A stretch of 64,000 nucleotides of DNA from Cornus controversa (GCA_026545225.1 CM048849.1:50146336-50210335); one strand, 5' to 3'. Counted from the first letter of the stretch, positions 1 to 11,806 are shown. The notes: generated by a model from the sequence alone, not told the origin. Made by a program: numbers and translations.

Positions 1-820
1 CCCCCTTTCATTGAACCAATCGTTTCTAGACTTCCAAAATAAAACTATAGCAAAACCTAGCAACTGGTTACCGTACTCCTCCTTCAGCCACTCTTTTTTT
101 CTTTTTCTTTTTTTTGGAAAGTTAAGCAAGATCTATAAAATAAAAATAATTACATGGGGTAGGCTGAAGAAGGCCCAAGGTCCAAAATTAATCACCTGTG
201 TCTTCTAAAAACTCTATCGATTTGATGGGTAAAGAAGTTAACTCTAGATGGGTTTAAAGTAAGATTTTTGATAATGCTCTTTGCATGTTGTGATCTAGAT
301 TTTGATACAAGCAGATATTTTCTAATTTTAGATTTTCTAGACATTTTTTTCTATGACATAGTAAAACCCACTACCATTCAATTTTTATTAATTTTACATT
401 TATGGTTAAATTTTCAATGGCTTTGAAGAGTAGAGTTTTCTTTTAGAAGAATAGAAATAATATTGCTATTTTCTTTTAGATCAGGTTGAAGAAAAATGTT
501 AAGCATGCGTAAATGGTATCTTATGTCCCTTTTTTTTTTGAACTGTGGAGAGCATAGCCATGGTGAGGTTGGTTTTGATCTTGATATTCTGCCAGTGGAG
601 AGGTGGAATGAGTTTAGTTCTGGTCTTGCTGTTCTGGCAATGGAGCTGGTGAAGAGGACCTGACAGTAATTTTGATTATAGACCCATTTCGGCTTTGGAG
701 AAGATGGTGCATGATGATGCCGACAGGTGATGTTGGTTAAAATTGGGTGAAATCAACTTTTATTTCAGTCCAACATTTTTCTTTTTTGTTATAGTGCCGT
801 AGGCACGGGCAATACCCTAG
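1..820 (+). mobile_element. Helitron, 3' terminal part
   Basis: The right end is diagnostic. A perfect 5-bp stem GTGCC/GGCAC with loop GTA (794-806) is followed by a short spacer and then CTAG at 817-820, with a T at 821. A GC-rich hairpin about ten bases before a CTRR end, with insertion before T, is the known Helitron 3' signature. The left end (5'-TC) was not found, so the element may begin outside the window. The body (about 480-780) holds unrecognised sequence with no long ORF. A short ORF at 11-208 is low-complexity and not supported as a gene. Confidence 0.65.
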
Positions 821-1861
821 TATATATATATATATGAAGAAATAGTCTCATTTTTGAAGGAAGTTACGTGGCCCTCTGCTGAAAAATAAAAAATAAAAAA
901 GAAAAAGAAAAATATATACTACATTAACTTTTGATACTTTTATATATGACAAGGAAAGAGCATGTGTATTTGCACGTGATTAAAAATCTTTAATAAATTG
1001 TAAAATGTTTATTTGATTAGAAAGAGTAAAGTAAAATGTTTAAACTTAACGAATTTAGTTTATAAATCAAAATTGATTGAAATCATATTATTATGATGCA
1101 AAAATAGAATCACTTTCACAAATTTCCAACAAACTTAATTTATAATTTGTAGTATCCTGTTTTTTGAAACTACCAATACAAACCATATCATTAATTAAGT
1201 AAATCCAATTATTTAAAAGAAAAGGGGGGCAAAGTCCACTGGAAGTATACAAGAACATGGACCACAAAAAAGGGGAAAAAAACTCTCACCCCAAAAACAT
1301 ATCCTAAGAGAAAATATGAAAAATATCTATAATAACTCCTTCGTTCCAAGCGTCAAAAAAAAATAAAAAAAAAAAAACAAGAAAAAGGCTATACAATACC
1401 TCTTTGCCAATTCATTCAGGGTCTAAAAATAACATGGTTAAGGCAAAAAATTTAGTAATTTGATTCCAAAAAAACCACTACATGCCAATCAAAATTTTAG
1501 TCGGGACACCCATGATTGAGAAAGAAAATGCCAATCAAAATTTCTAAAATTGTGCATATCTATGTACTCAAATGGATTAAAAACTCCAAATGTTTCTAAC
1601 ACAAACAAATCAATTTCCATACACATATAAAATGTGCAACCAAATATGTATAACACATATAAAATGGAATGTGTTAGAAATAAAGAAAGATAATTGTATT
1701 GAATTGAATTGATATTTGATTGAATTGTTATTGTTTTGATTTAATTAATTTGACATTGTCTAATTATAAATAATATATAAAGGTTTGTTTATAAGTACAT
1801 ATGACTTAGGAAAAGATATATAATCCAAAAGGGCGTATACAACATGCTCAAATTTTTTTTT
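821..1861. other. intergenic, AT-rich
   Basis: This stretch holds poly-A/T runs and a short TA run just after the Helitron end. No ORF above noise, no RNA gene and no convincing terminal repeats were seen. Confidence 0.5.
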
Positions 1862-2309
1862 GGTAAATTACTCCCACCTCCCCTGAGGTTTGCCTTAGTT
1901 ATTCTCAGATTAAAGTAGTAAAAAAAATTTGGTCAACATCCTCTCAGACTTTGTTGACTTTACTCTGACCGTCCCTATCGTTAGTTGACTGTTAGTAAGG
2001 TTAAAAGTTAATTAAATATATAAATTGAAATGTAAAAAATGCCCTTATATGATGTAAAAGGAAAAAATTAACCTTATTATTAATCATATGAAATGACCAC
2101 TTTAACCATGACGTTTTAGACAAAAAAAAAAAACTATTACTTTCTTATCACTTTTGATTACAAATAATTAATATAATTATTAGTTTGATTGATAGAAGAG
2201 GGTATTTGTCAATAATGTACAAATTAGAAGAGATAAATGTTATATGCCAAAATACAGAAGAGGTAAGTGTTATAAAACCAATCAAAGAGGGAGGTAAGTG
2301 TAATTTGCC
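1862..2309. mobile_element. non-autonomous TIR element (MULE-like MITE)
   Basis: The left end GGTAAATTACTCCCACCTCC and the reverse complement of the right end, GGCAAATTACACTTACCTCC, form an imperfect terminal inverted repeat. The flanks are T-rich (nine Ts on the left, TTTATATTT on the right), which would fit a diverged 9-bp TSD but is weak in such sequence. There is no coding capacity. The size, about 450 bp, suits a MITE. Confidence 0.45.
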
Positions 2310-3236
2310 TTTATATTTTTAAGTTAGTATGTTTGTGTAGCAACTTTTAGTTTTCATGAAGGTTTAGCATCACAGACTTACAAGACTACGAGTCTGTTGA
2401 GAAATAATTCCTACATAATTTGATTGCATACAAGAACCCTATAAGTTATTTTAAGGTAAAATTATTATTAAGTCTTACCTCTGTCTTTAAAAGACAAATA
2501 AATTCTTATTAATTTTGAACCCTACTTAATTCCCATTTATTAAATTCTAAACCATTCAAAATATCATTTATTGCCTTGCCAAATTAGATATAAAATCTAA
2601 ATAAAAGAGATGTTTACTTTTTGTTAACTTTATCATAAAATTTTTAAATTAAGGAAATGGAATGATTTGAAGAAATAAATTAAGGATGAATAATACATTT
2701 TGTTATCCTACTAAAAATTGGAGGAAATGAAAAGAAAGGAAAGGAAAGACCAGTGTTTTTTGTGTTTTTTAATGAAATTTTGTTAATACCAATTTTGTTC
2801 TTATTTTAATAAGAGTTAAAATTTATTCTTTTAAATATAAAATGGTATAATGATAATTTTTTTAAATAATTATTTATTTATTTTTCTAAACGTGTTATCA
2901 ATCATTTTTTTTATTATTAATCAATTGAGCACGATAAAATTTTAATATTGCCCTTTCATTCCCTTTCGTTTTATAATGATAATTTTTTTTAATAAATTTT
3001 TTTTTTTTTAGACATTTAACAATCATATCATTTTTTTTAATTTTTTATTAATAACCAAAACACCATAAAATTTTAACATTAGTAATGTTATGCTCTGTGT
3101 TCCCTTTTCTTTCATTTCTTTTCCCTCGTTTGTAATGTTATGCTCTATGTTCTTTTCTTTTACATTGTAACAAACTCAGCCAAATCAATAAGCTATCTTT
3201 ACCTTAGCCAAACGCGATCAATACATCGAAGAGCCA
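2310..3236. other. intergenic / F-box gene upstream region
   Basis: AT-rich with many poly-T tracts. A direct repeat of a segment containing AATGTTATGCTCT occurs at about 3087 and 3135, just upstream of the F-box ATG. Core promoter elements could not be assigned with confidence. Confidence 0.4.
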
Positions 3237-4367
3237 ATGTCGAACTTTCCCGAGGATTTGATCGACGATGTTCTCTCCCACCTTCCAGTGAAGACTCTGC
3301 TGCGATTCAGGTGCGTTTCGAAACAATGGTGTGCCCTAATCGACTCCCCTAACTTCATCAATATGCAACTCAATCAATCACTCAAAACCAACACTAACTT
3401 GGTGATGATAAAGTTCGACTCGATCTTTAGAAATTACGACCTGTATTCCCTAGGGTTCGACTCGATTGATGATGTCCTGAAACTTGGTGATGATGATAAA
3501 GTTCCAACCTTGCTGAAACAAACAGTAAAACTCGACTATCATCAACCCCTTAAATCAGAGTGCTTATGCATAATAGGTTCTTGCAATGGTTTGATCTGTT
3601 TGTTTTCTCCTAGTAGTAAAACCCCCATTTTGTTAAACCCTTCCACCAAGAAATACCAAATTTTACTTCCTGTGCCACCAACTTCTTTCATATATAGGAT
3701 AAGCACTGTTTATGGTTTTGGGTATGATCCTGTCAATGATGATTACAAGCTTGTAATCGTTTATGAAGACTACCCTTATAAAGACGGCCCTTTGGGCTCT
3801 GAAGTAATAGTTTATAGTTTGAAATCGAATATATGGAGAAGGATTGATCATAGTTTCCCTCATATCCTTAAACCTGACTTATGTTGTGTGCTTTGTAATG
3901 GTGCTTTGCATTGGGCAGCTACTAGCCAACCCGAGTCAGCTACTGTGGACACTATTTTTATTGCAGCTTTTGATCTTGTGGCTGAGAACTACCGGGAGGT
4001 GAAACTCCCAAACATCGAGTATTATTGGAACTGGACTTTTGGGGTTTCGGGTGGATGCTTGTGGTTGGGTTGTGTTTATGAGATTGGTTTCCTTGTTGAA
4101 TTATGGGTCATGAAGGATTACATGGTGCAGGAGTCATGGACCAAACTTTCTATAGAATTCTTGTCTCAAGTAAACAATGTTATTTGCAAAGTGAGAATTT
4201 TAGCTTGTTCAAATAGCAGCAGTAAAGTACTCTTAACAGAAATTGATGGCAGACTTTATTTGTTAGACCTGGAAGAGCGAAAAGTTGTGGCTCTTGACAT
4301 GAGTTCATATAGAGTAGAGATTTGCATCGCAAGCCTTGTCAAGCTTCCTTATGAGCAAGGAACCTAG
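3237..4367 (+). CDS. F-box protein with F-box-associated (FBA) interaction domain
   Basis: Single-exon 376-aa protein, probably the substrate-recognition subunit of an SCF ubiquitin ligase. The F-box lies at about residues 2-45: FPEDLIDDVLSHLPVKTLLR, then FRCVSKQW. It would bind SKP1. The rest is an FBA domain (about 100-340) with the usual landmarks CNGLICL, ILLNPSTKKYQ, YGFGYDPVNDDYK and NIWRRI. Length and lack of introns fit the CPR1/CPR30-like F-box/FBA group. The ATG was chosen because it immediately precedes the F-box. A diverged relative without an F-box lies at 21293-22316, with further fragments to 29 kb. The target protein is unknown. Confidence 0.9.
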   Translation: MSNFPEDLIDDVLSHLPVKTLLRFRCVSKQWCALIDSPNFINMQLNQSLKTNTNLVMIKFDSIFRNYDLYSLGFDSIDDVLKLGDDDKVPTLLKQTVKLDYHQPLKSECLCIIGSCNGLICLFSPSSKTPILLNPSTKKYQILLPVPPTSFIYRISTVYGFGYDPVNDDYKLVIVYEDYPYKDGPLGSEVIVYSLKSNIWRRIDHSFPHILKPDLCCVLCNGALHWAATSQPESATVDTIFIAAFDLVAENYREVKLPNIEYYWNWTFGVSGGCLWLGCVYEIGFLVELWVMKDYMVQESWTKLSIEFLSQVNNVICKVRILACSNSSSKVLLTEIDGRLYLLDLEERKVVALDMSSYRVEICIASLVKLPYEQGT

Positions 4368-4815
4368 TTGAGATTGTGGTTTATGAAGGCTGTTTGGTAT
4401 ACAAGTTTGTTGCATTTTGCCGTGGATTTGGTTTAGAAGAAAGTTTGAAAATAATATTTGAGAGATACTTGTATCAGGTAGATAATTATGATTTCATTAT
4501 CAAATTTTCAGTTTTGTAGTGCAAGATTTGTTAAAGGTGAGTATCCCTATAATTTATACTGCACGCACATATAACTAGGGATGCTATATGCCTCAACTAC
4601 GCATCTGTTTATAAGTTTAGAAAATTTCCAGGCCCTGCGATTGAAAAAGTAATACCAGAAAATGTTTCACTTACGTGTTGATGTTTGCTTTGGCTGTTAC
4701 TTTCTGAAAGCTTATGATTAGTTTTATTGCTAGTGAAAATGGGAGTGTGAAAAAAAGGAGAATGTGTAGTGCTAACTGGAAGTTTATTATATAGGTTAGT
4801 TTTTGCTTGCAGATA
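4368..4815. other. intergenic between F-box and PR-10 genes
   Basis: Contains the presumed 3'UTR of the F-box gene. The sequence around 4376-4450 recurs downstream of the FBA relic at 22320-22450. No other gene was seen. Confidence 0.45.
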
Positions 4816-4922
4816 AGAACTAGTGCACTACATAAAGTAAGTTCCTCAAGTGTCATAACTTGCCTGTGGGAAAGTCTCTGCTTCTAGATTCCAAGAAGTC
4901 AATACACAACCACTTGGTAGGT

Positions 4923-5065
4923 GGTCAAATTTGATGTCTAAAGTGGATTTATTTAATCGGGTCCCATCTAGTATTTGATGCTATACTAGCAAGCCGTATA
5001 TGTTGGTTGCATACAATTGTTAGCACTCAAATTTGAAAATTCAAGGCTTTGTTACTCTATAAATA
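4923..5065 (+). promoter_or_regulatory. PR-10 copy A promoter elements (W-box, TATA)
   Basis: GGTCAA at 4923-4928 is the reverse complement of the WRKY-binding W-box TTGACC. TATAAATA at 5058-5065 lies about 120 bp before the ATG, with a CT/CA-rich probable leader after it. Both sites are kept in copy B. WRKY control is typical of PR-10 genes but is inferred here. Confidence 0.5.
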
Positions 5066-5182
5066 CCAGCTCGAGGTCTCTCATTTCCCTCACACCAAAA
5101 CCTCTGTACAATTAAGCTAATAAATCCTTCACACTCTTATTTCTCTTCTTCCTTATATCAAATTTCAATATATATATATATA

Positions 5183-5665
5183 ATGGGTCTGATTAGTTAT
5201 GATATGGAGATCAGCTCCTCAATCCCTCCGGCCAAGATGTTCAAGGCCTTTGTCCTAGACGCTGACAACCTCATCCCCAAGATATTGCCACAAGCTATTA
5301 AGAGTGTTGAAATTATTGAAGGGGATGGAGGAGTTGGAACCGTGAAGGTGATCTCTTTTGGGGAAGGCAGCCAATTCAAGAGCGTGAAACACCAAGTTGA
5401 TGGGCTCGACAAAGATAACTTTTTTTACAGTTACAGCATTATCGAAGGTGATGCTTTGATGGGTGTACTTGAAAAAATATCTTACGAGGTCAAGATCGAA
5501 GCTTCCTCTGATGGAGGATCCATATGCAAGAACAGTAGCAAATACCACACCAAAGGCGATGTTGGGATCACAGAGGACCAAATCAAGGGTGGCAAAGAAA
5601 AGGCCTTGGGAATGTTCAAGGCTGTTGAGGCCTACCTCATCGCAAATCCAGATGCCTACAACTAA
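5183..5665 (+). CDS. PR-10 / Bet v 1 family protein, copy A
   Basis: 160-aa cytosolic protein of the START-like Bet v 1 fold, which forms a hydrophobic cavity for small ligands such as flavonoids or cytokinins. It starts [13 protein letters not shown] and carries the glycine-rich loop GDGGVGT at residues 47-53. A KAVEAYL helix lies near the C-terminus. The full length equals the family norm. The ORF runs without a break through codons 61-62, where most PR-10 genes have their single intron, so this gene is intronless. A TA microsatellite abuts the start codon and another follows the stop. It differs from copy B at only two residues (F81 versus V, V103 versus I). The ligand and any allergenic or defence role are unknown. 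Confidence 0.93.
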   Translation: MGLISYDMEISSSIPPAKMFKAFVLDADNLIPKILPQAIKSVEIIEGDGGVGTVKVISFGEGSQFKSVKHQVDGLDKDNFFYSYSIIEGDALMGVLEKISYEVKIEASSDGGSICKNSSKYHTKGDVGITEDQIKGGKEKALGMFKAVEAYLIANPDAYN

Positions 5666-5858
5666 ATATATATATATTTATATAGATATATATATATATG
5701 GCTTGTGGCTTTCTATTTGTTTCCTCGATGGCTTGCTTAAACTGCCTTAGGCTTTCTAATAAGGGGATAAAACTCCATTGAGATTGTAATCATCCAGTTT
5801 GTTTGTTTGTACTGTTTTATTTGATTAAAGAAAGAGTTCTTGTTTTACTATTTTAATT

Positions 5859-5877
5859 ATCTTCTGGAAGTAAAATA

Positions 5878-5909
<32 letters not shown>

Positions 5910-6374
5910 GTGGTGTTATTTGAAAGTCCTACAATCCTGAAGATTATTAACTACTGGTAAGTCTTCCAAACATGACTACAAGAAGTTATCTTTGTAAACC
6001 TTCATAATCTTAGCATCTTATCTCTCGGACAATGACCAATCTTCTGTTCTGCTACAACGCCTTCCTTGATGAGTCATGAACATCATGCCAAAATGTTCTA
6101 CATTCAAAATATTTGAAATTTCATTGTATTCAGTATTAGGAGAGGTGAAGTGAGTAATGAAAACGACTGTATAGCTAAATAGAAGCTTTATGAAAGCTTA
6201 AATCAAGTGTACCTTCATTTTCCACTTGTAATACATTTTTCTTTCAACTTTGTAGGAAATAAAATTACAAAAAGTTATGAAAAATAATTTTATTTTTTTT
6301 ATTGGTCCTAGTAAAAATTGACCGAATTTATTTACTTCAGAAGTCGAAACAAAGAAACACTACTCCAATAATGA
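5859..6374. other. intergenic with AC/TA microsatellite
   Basis: A (CA)n run followed by (TA)n sits at about 5877-5910. No ORF or RNA gene was recognised in the remainder. Confidence 0.45.
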
Positions 6375-6674
6375 TGTGTTTGGTATGCGTAAATAGAATG
6401 AAATAAAGTTAGGAATGAAATATCATTCTCATTTTATTGTTTGATTGTAAATATGAAATGAGGTGGGAATGAAATAAATTTTAAATCATATTCTCCAAAA
6501 TACCCCTCTAAGTGATAAATAAATTAACCCAACAAATATGTGATGGTGGAGAAAGGTAGCGATGTGGAGGTGGTGAAGGAAGCTAGTGATTAGGAGGTGG
6601 TGGTGGTTGAGGAAGGTGGCGATGTAGATGCGGTGGTGGTGTGTGAAGGTGGTGGAGTGGTGTGGTGGGGGTGG
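6375..6674. repeat. GGT-rich low-complexity sequence, probable MITE part
   Basis: Begins with a GTTTGGTATGCG-type segment common at ends of plant MITEs and passes into a GGTGGTGG-rich minisatellite (about 6540-6670) directly beside the LTR fragment. Minus-strand reading across it is repetitive (HHH/PPP-type residues) and not a credible gene. Confidence 0.35.
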
Positions 6675-7648
6675 TGAAATACCCCCTACAAATTTCATGC
6701 ATGAGGTAGTCAGTCTCATACATAAAACATAAGGGATACTTACAACTGATAGCAAACAAGCATAGAATACAAGGACAAAAGAAAAAGAATTATAAAAACT
6801 GAAAAAAAAGTCAAATGAAATAAATAATAATGTTAAATAAACATAATGCGAGTTTGAACGATACAACATAGAAGTCCTATAACTCAAGGACCCCTAAACA
6901 CAAAATATAAGGAAGATTAAATAATATAAAACAACGTCCCAATAAAATTCATTTCCTGAACATAAAGAAAAGAATAGATCCCTACTCTAAAAACAGATAA
7001 GAGAAAGTGACCCCTACAATCTACAAACTCAAAACTCTATCCTCTCGGTGGAACCGACCTAGGACCTGAAATATCAACAAAGTGGATTAAACTCACAAGC
7101 AAGTTTTCTCTACTACCATTCAATCAGAGAACTGATAAACATACCCTCTATATGAGGACAGTAAATAACATATAGATACAATTATACCATTTAGTCATTT
7201 AATCCCCTGTATCAGAAATAATTAGAATTATGTTCTTAACCAACCCATCCGTTATCACTGTAAAAGTAGAACAAATTTCTAAGTTCAAACCATGGGCAAT
7301 CCTAACATGTGCACACTAAGTTTTTTAATTAGATTCTAGGTAATCTTACCATACCTTCCTCCATATTTTACAAATGCCTTACTAGGTAATAGGCAACCTA
7401 ACCTGCCTCCACCAAAAATCCTTCCACAAAACTCCAAACTTATGTTTATGTACAATTAAATATAACCCACTAGCTCATAAATATATTCACAATTAACCCT
7501 GTGACCCGAAAATAGAACAGCCCCACACACCACACTAACTCATCTGTTATTACAATGCAAGTACAAACTAGTTTTAAGTTTACACAAGAGGCAATCCTAA
7601 CATGCCTGAATATAATGTATAGATACCTTATTAGGTATTAGGCTATCA
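6675..7648 (-). mobile_element. outer LTR fragment, part 1 (3' end of an LTR)
   Basis: From TGAAATACCCCC this stretch is similar throughout to the start of the next LTR (7649 on), including the segments at 6700-6790 and 7075-7180. Read on the minus strand it ends in GGGGGTATTTCA, a usual plant LTR 3' terminus. It stops abruptly at 7648, and the matching continuation appears at 10247. This fits one LTR split by a later insertion. Confidence 0.6.
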
Positions 7649-10246
7649 TGATAAAATACCCCTTATAAAATTTCACGCATGAGGTGGTCAATCTCACACA
7701 TAAAACGTAAGGGATTCCTACAATTGATAGCAACAAGCATAGAATGCAAGGACATAATGAAAAGAATTATAAATATTGAAAGAAAAGTCTATCTTAAATA
7801 ATAATAAAGTTAAGTAACTGAATTACATGTCTGTGCAGTACAACTTGGAAGTCCCGTAACCCAAGGACCCCATAACCAAGAAGAATAAGAGTAAATACTA
7901 AAGATTAAATAACCGAAGTAAATAATGTCCCAAAAGAGTTCATATGCTGAACATGAAGAAAAAATAAGACCTTACTCTGAAAACTGATGAGAGAGAAACT
8001 GGCTGCCACAATCTACCAATCCATGACTCTATATCGAGGTGCAAGTGGCCTGGGACCTGAAATATCAACAAAGTGGGTTAAACCCACGAGAAAGTTCTCT
8101 CTACTACAACCCAGATAGAGTACCGGTAAACATATCCTTTATATGAGGGACAACAACCATATATATATATATATATATATATACAAAATATTTTTTTATT
8201 TAACTCAAATTCTCCAACATAGACGTCGTCATATATACCGTCTCAATTCAACCCCTATCACACAAATTTAGAACCTATTTTCTAAGTTCAAATCAAAGGC
8301 ATAAAAATATATACCCTATTAAAACTAGGCAATCATGACATATCTCCCATATTATCCTTAAATACCTTATTAGGTATTGGCAATCCTGACATATCCCTGT
8401 CAATCCTTACATGTCTCCCTAACTAACCTTAGATACCTTATTAGGCATTAACAATCCTGCAAGCCCCCTGGCAATCCTTACATGCCTCTACAACTAACTT
8501 ATTAAACCAAAATAAAAGATCTAACCTACTTAGCACATTAATTTAATTTAACAGAAGTTTAATCAGCACAATAAAATAATTTATACACAATTAAAATAAT
8601 ATCAAGTATTATAAACAGTTATGATTTCAAAGAATACAATTAAGGAAGGAAAATAATACAACCATTAATTATATGAGCAAGCACACAACCAAATTCCCAA
8701 TTTACCTAAATCGTCGAGGGAGTCTAAACCTAGCTGTAATCTAGGTTTTTGGGTCTATTCTATTCTTAAAAACCCTATTTAATTATTTTGAATTTTTTTG
8801 AAAATTTTAAAATATTTTCAAAATAAAAGAAAATAAAAATCTAGTTTTGAGGCACACTTTTTATGCTACTTTAATCACAAGGGAACCTCATTTTGACTTG
8901 AAATTTAAAATCCAAGAGTATTCTGTCCCCAAAAGCTTACCTAAATTTTCTTAGAATTTTCTGTAATTTTAAAAAAAAATTAAAAATTATTTTTCTTATT
9001 TTTCTAATTTCAAAATCAATTTAAAAAAAAATAAAAATTTGGACTGGGCCCAGAGGTGGGCCCTGGCGAGTGGGGCCCACTGGCTCCATAAGCTGCACCG
9101 GTGGAACGCGCTCCCATGCACCGGTAGTGCGCATGGGGGGTGATGCCCCCTTTTCTTCTTCCTCCTTTTTCTTTTCCTTCTTCCTGCAACTCACGTTCAA
9201 CAATGGAGCCGAAACTTTTCGGCCACTTTCGGGCACTAAATCACGTGTATGAATATACCATTCAAATCGTCTCGATCTAAGCTATGCGTTGGTACCAAAA
9301 TCACCCCATCTATTGGCCTAAATAAAAAACACCCAAATTCAAGTTTTAAAAATCTAAAATTTCAAACTCAATTTCCTGTCAATCTACCAAACAGTTCATA
9401 ACCAAACTTTCAAGGATTATTCGGGGAAGCAAGATCTACCTATTAATTGGAACAAAAACCTTCGAAATTGATGAATACATTAAACCCAAATTTCATGTTC
9501 GTATATATATATATATATATATATACACCCGCCTATACAGTCATATATACATGCATATATATATGAGAAATTACCCTATAGCAGTACCAAACCCTCAGAT
9601 TCTTCATGTTTAATTGACAGAATCATTCTTAGCATGCATAATCATTTAATTTCATAATTAAATACATAAAAATATATTCCAGCAACATGTATATATATCT
9701 ATATATATATGTCAACAAATTCAAAAGGGAAGAGAAGAGTTCGAATTTGCCTTTTTGACGAACAAGAACTCGTCCCTATAAATCGCTCCTACTCTCCCTT
9801 TTCTTTTGCGTCTACGTTCTTTCAATCTCTGTGCGTGTAAATGACAGAAACCTTAACCCTCTTTTCTTTTCTTTTATTTTTTTTCTAGAAAACTAATTAA
9901 AACTAAAATAATTAGAAGGGAAAAAAAATAAAGCAAACTCTAGTCCATCAAAATAAGTATATACAGCCCAAACATTCTAGCCCAACTCAACCCAAATTCT
10001 TCCCTAGCCCAATCTAAAATTAAAACAAAGAACAAAAAATACAAAGACTCGGTCTAAATAAAATAAAAAATAAAGTATACTACTCCAAAATATTTAAAGC
10101 ACTCAAAGAATTTACTTTAACTAATATAGCAATTCAAGAATTCAAAGGAATTTAATTTAACCAACAAAATAATTCAATTTAACTAATAAAAGAAATAAAA
10201 TATTTAAATTAAAATTAAAAGACCTCCAAAATTATGGGATATTACA
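7649..10246 (-). mobile_element. inner solo LTR nested in a related LTR
   Basis: About 2.6 kb bounded by TG (TGATAAAATACC) and CA (GGGATATTACA). On the minus strand it begins TGTAATATCCC, a very common start of plant Ty3/gypsy LTRs, and ends in a degenerate GGGGTATTTTATCA. It contains TA microsatellites, repeated 'CTTATTAGGTATT-GGCAATCCTGACAT' type motifs and a GC-rich patch (9040-9130). There is no internal coding region, hence a solo LTR. The flanking 5-mers (TATCA, CTTGA) do not form a clean TSD, so the boundaries are inferred from the resumption of the outer copy. Confidence 0.55.
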
Positions 10247-11275
10247 CTTGACATGTCGCAAAATATAATGTATAGATACCTTATTAGGTATTAGGCAATC
10301 CTGGCATGCCTGACATTCCTGACATGCCGAAAATATAATATATAGATACTTTATTAGGTATTAGGCAATCTTGACATGTCTGGCAATCCTGACATGCTGA
10401 AAATATAATGTATAGATACCTTATTAGATATTAGGCAATCATGACATGTCTCCATAATACTTTTAAATAATAATCTCACACACTTAAAAGTTAAAAGCAT
10501 GCTAATTAAAATCATGAAAATCCTATCGTCACATTCATTAATTAAACAATTAAAAATGACACAACATACCATGAAAGTACTTGAGTTTAACATAATCCCA
10601 TAAACTGATCTAAACATCATATAATTAATCAAGAACATTTATGAAAGCAAAGAAACAATTAAAAAAAAATTAAACAGTTAATTAAAAAGAAAATCCCACA
10701 CTAAGGCCTACACTTGTAATTAAACATTAAGCATCTCTAAACCTAGCTCTAGCCTAGGTTTTTGTGCATAATCCGTCTTTAAAAGTCTTAATAAAATTTT
10801 CAAAAATTTTCAGAAATTTTTTGGTAATTTAAAAAAATATTTCCAAATCAAAAGAAAATAAAATCCCAACTTTAAATAATACTTTTGTGCTAATTCTACA
10901 ACAAGGGGAACTCATTTCATCTTGAAATTACAAACCCATGTCTATTCTATCCCTAAAAGATAAATTTAAATTTTTAAAAAAATTTTGGAATTTAAAAGTA
11001 TTTTTCTTATTTTTTTCAAATTAAAAATAATTTAAAAATCTAAAAAAAATACTAAACTATTCCGGACTGGGCCCAACTAGGCCCAGTGGGTGGGCTGAGA
11101 TAGTGGGACCGGACCACCACCTTTCTGGTCCCCGCCTGCAACGCGCGTGGGCCTTGCGGCCCCCTGGTCTTCTTCCTCATTTTTTTCTTCTTTTCTTTTG
11201 CAATACGCAGCAACAATACCTAGTCGCGAAACCGCGACTTTCAAGCCATTTTTCGGCCTTCTCTGACCACCAAAA
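10247..11275 (-). mobile_element. outer LTR fragment, part 2
   Basis: This resumes the outer copy. The segment at 10740-10860 (CTAAACCTAGCTCTAGCCTAGG) matches 8725-8850 of the inner LTR, and the GC-rich GGACTGGGCCCA segment at about 11060-11160 matches 9042-9150. The homology stops near 11275, so its other terminus is missing. Confidence 0.55.
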
Positions 11276-11280
11276 CTAAT

Positions 11281-11454
11281 GTTTTAGAGACAGAACAACA
11301 AAGTCATTTAAAAGAATTCGAAGATTGTACAACAATGAAAGAAAAATATATTAGTGACTTGATTTATAATGATTATCAAATGTGTGATAAGAAGATTCTT
11401 TCTGAACAACTTCAAAAAAATTTGGAAGAAAGTGAAACAAATAAAAAAAAATGA
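11281..11454 (+). pseudogene. unidentified 57-codon coding-like remnant
   Basis: An open stretch rich in Lys, Glu and Gln (VLETEQQSHLKEFED at its start, ending ESETNKKK) runs to a TGA at 11452-11454. It lies just before the hAT transposase relic and may belong to the same dead element. I do not recognise it, and no start codon or splice sites can be assigned. Confidence 0.25.
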
Positions 11455-11500
11455 AGATGTTAATTAAAAATCATATTAAAGTTGATAAAATTATATCTAA

Positions 11501-11622
11501 GATCAATTATGTCACAAAAAAGATTAAATGGAGTCGGTATATTATTTATTGAAAAAGATATTTTAACAAAACTTGAATACAATAATCTAATTAGTAACTT
11601 TGCATCACAAAAAGCAAAAAAA
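11501..11622 (+). pseudogene. hAT transposase C-terminal (dimerisation domain) relic
   Basis: Reading from 11501 gives RSIMSQKRLNGVGILFIEKD followed by ILTKLEYNNLISNFASQK. This matches the end of the hAT C-terminal dimerisation domain in plant zinc-finger-MYM-type/DUF4371 transposases (usual pattern SMSQERLNGLAML-IE). Only about 40 codons remain and the rest of the transposase is absent. Confidence 0.65.
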
Positions 11623-11721
11623 AAAAATTTTAAATAAGTATTATTAATTATTGTTTGATATTAATATATTAAATATTAAAAAAATTATTTTATTATTTTC
11701 GTTTAAAGCTTCAAATTATGT

Positions 11722-11765
11722 TCAGCAACTCCTGGCTACAACTAAATATGTATGTGGCTTAATGC
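11722..11765 (+). pseudogene. possible relic of a third PR-10 gene (3' end only)
   Basis: The words ACTCCTGGCTACAACTAAAT and TATGTATGTGGCTT resemble the PR-10 C-terminal codons, stop and downstream TA run (GATGCCTACAACTAA, then ATATAT, then GGCTTGTGG). A second similar word, GTGTGGCTTTCTATT, lies at 12004-12018 beyond a 190-bp MITE. The match is short, so homology is only likely. Confidence 0.35.
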
Positions 11766-11806
11766 GTGTACTAAAATAAATGATTTGATTTGTGCATTTG
11801 TTTTAT

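Larger units (their letters stand above)
4816..5858 (+). repeat. duplicated PR-10 block, copy A
   Basis: About 1.04 kb of promoter, gene and 3' flank is repeated nearly identically at 12092-13147. Homology starts near the motif GAACTAGTG (4816 versus 12092) and ends in the TTTTACTATTTTAATTA segment (5858 versus 13147). Outside these limits the flanks are unrelated. Confidence 0.9.

Noticed and set aside
5197-5581. Minus-strand and alternative-frame ORFs over PR-10 copy A (and the same in copy B)
   Set aside because: Shadows of the PR-10 coding sequence with no domain features.
6486-6887. 133-codon minus-strand ORF
   Set aside because: Its apparent coding is made by a GGTGGTGG minisatellite and it overlaps the LTR fragment.
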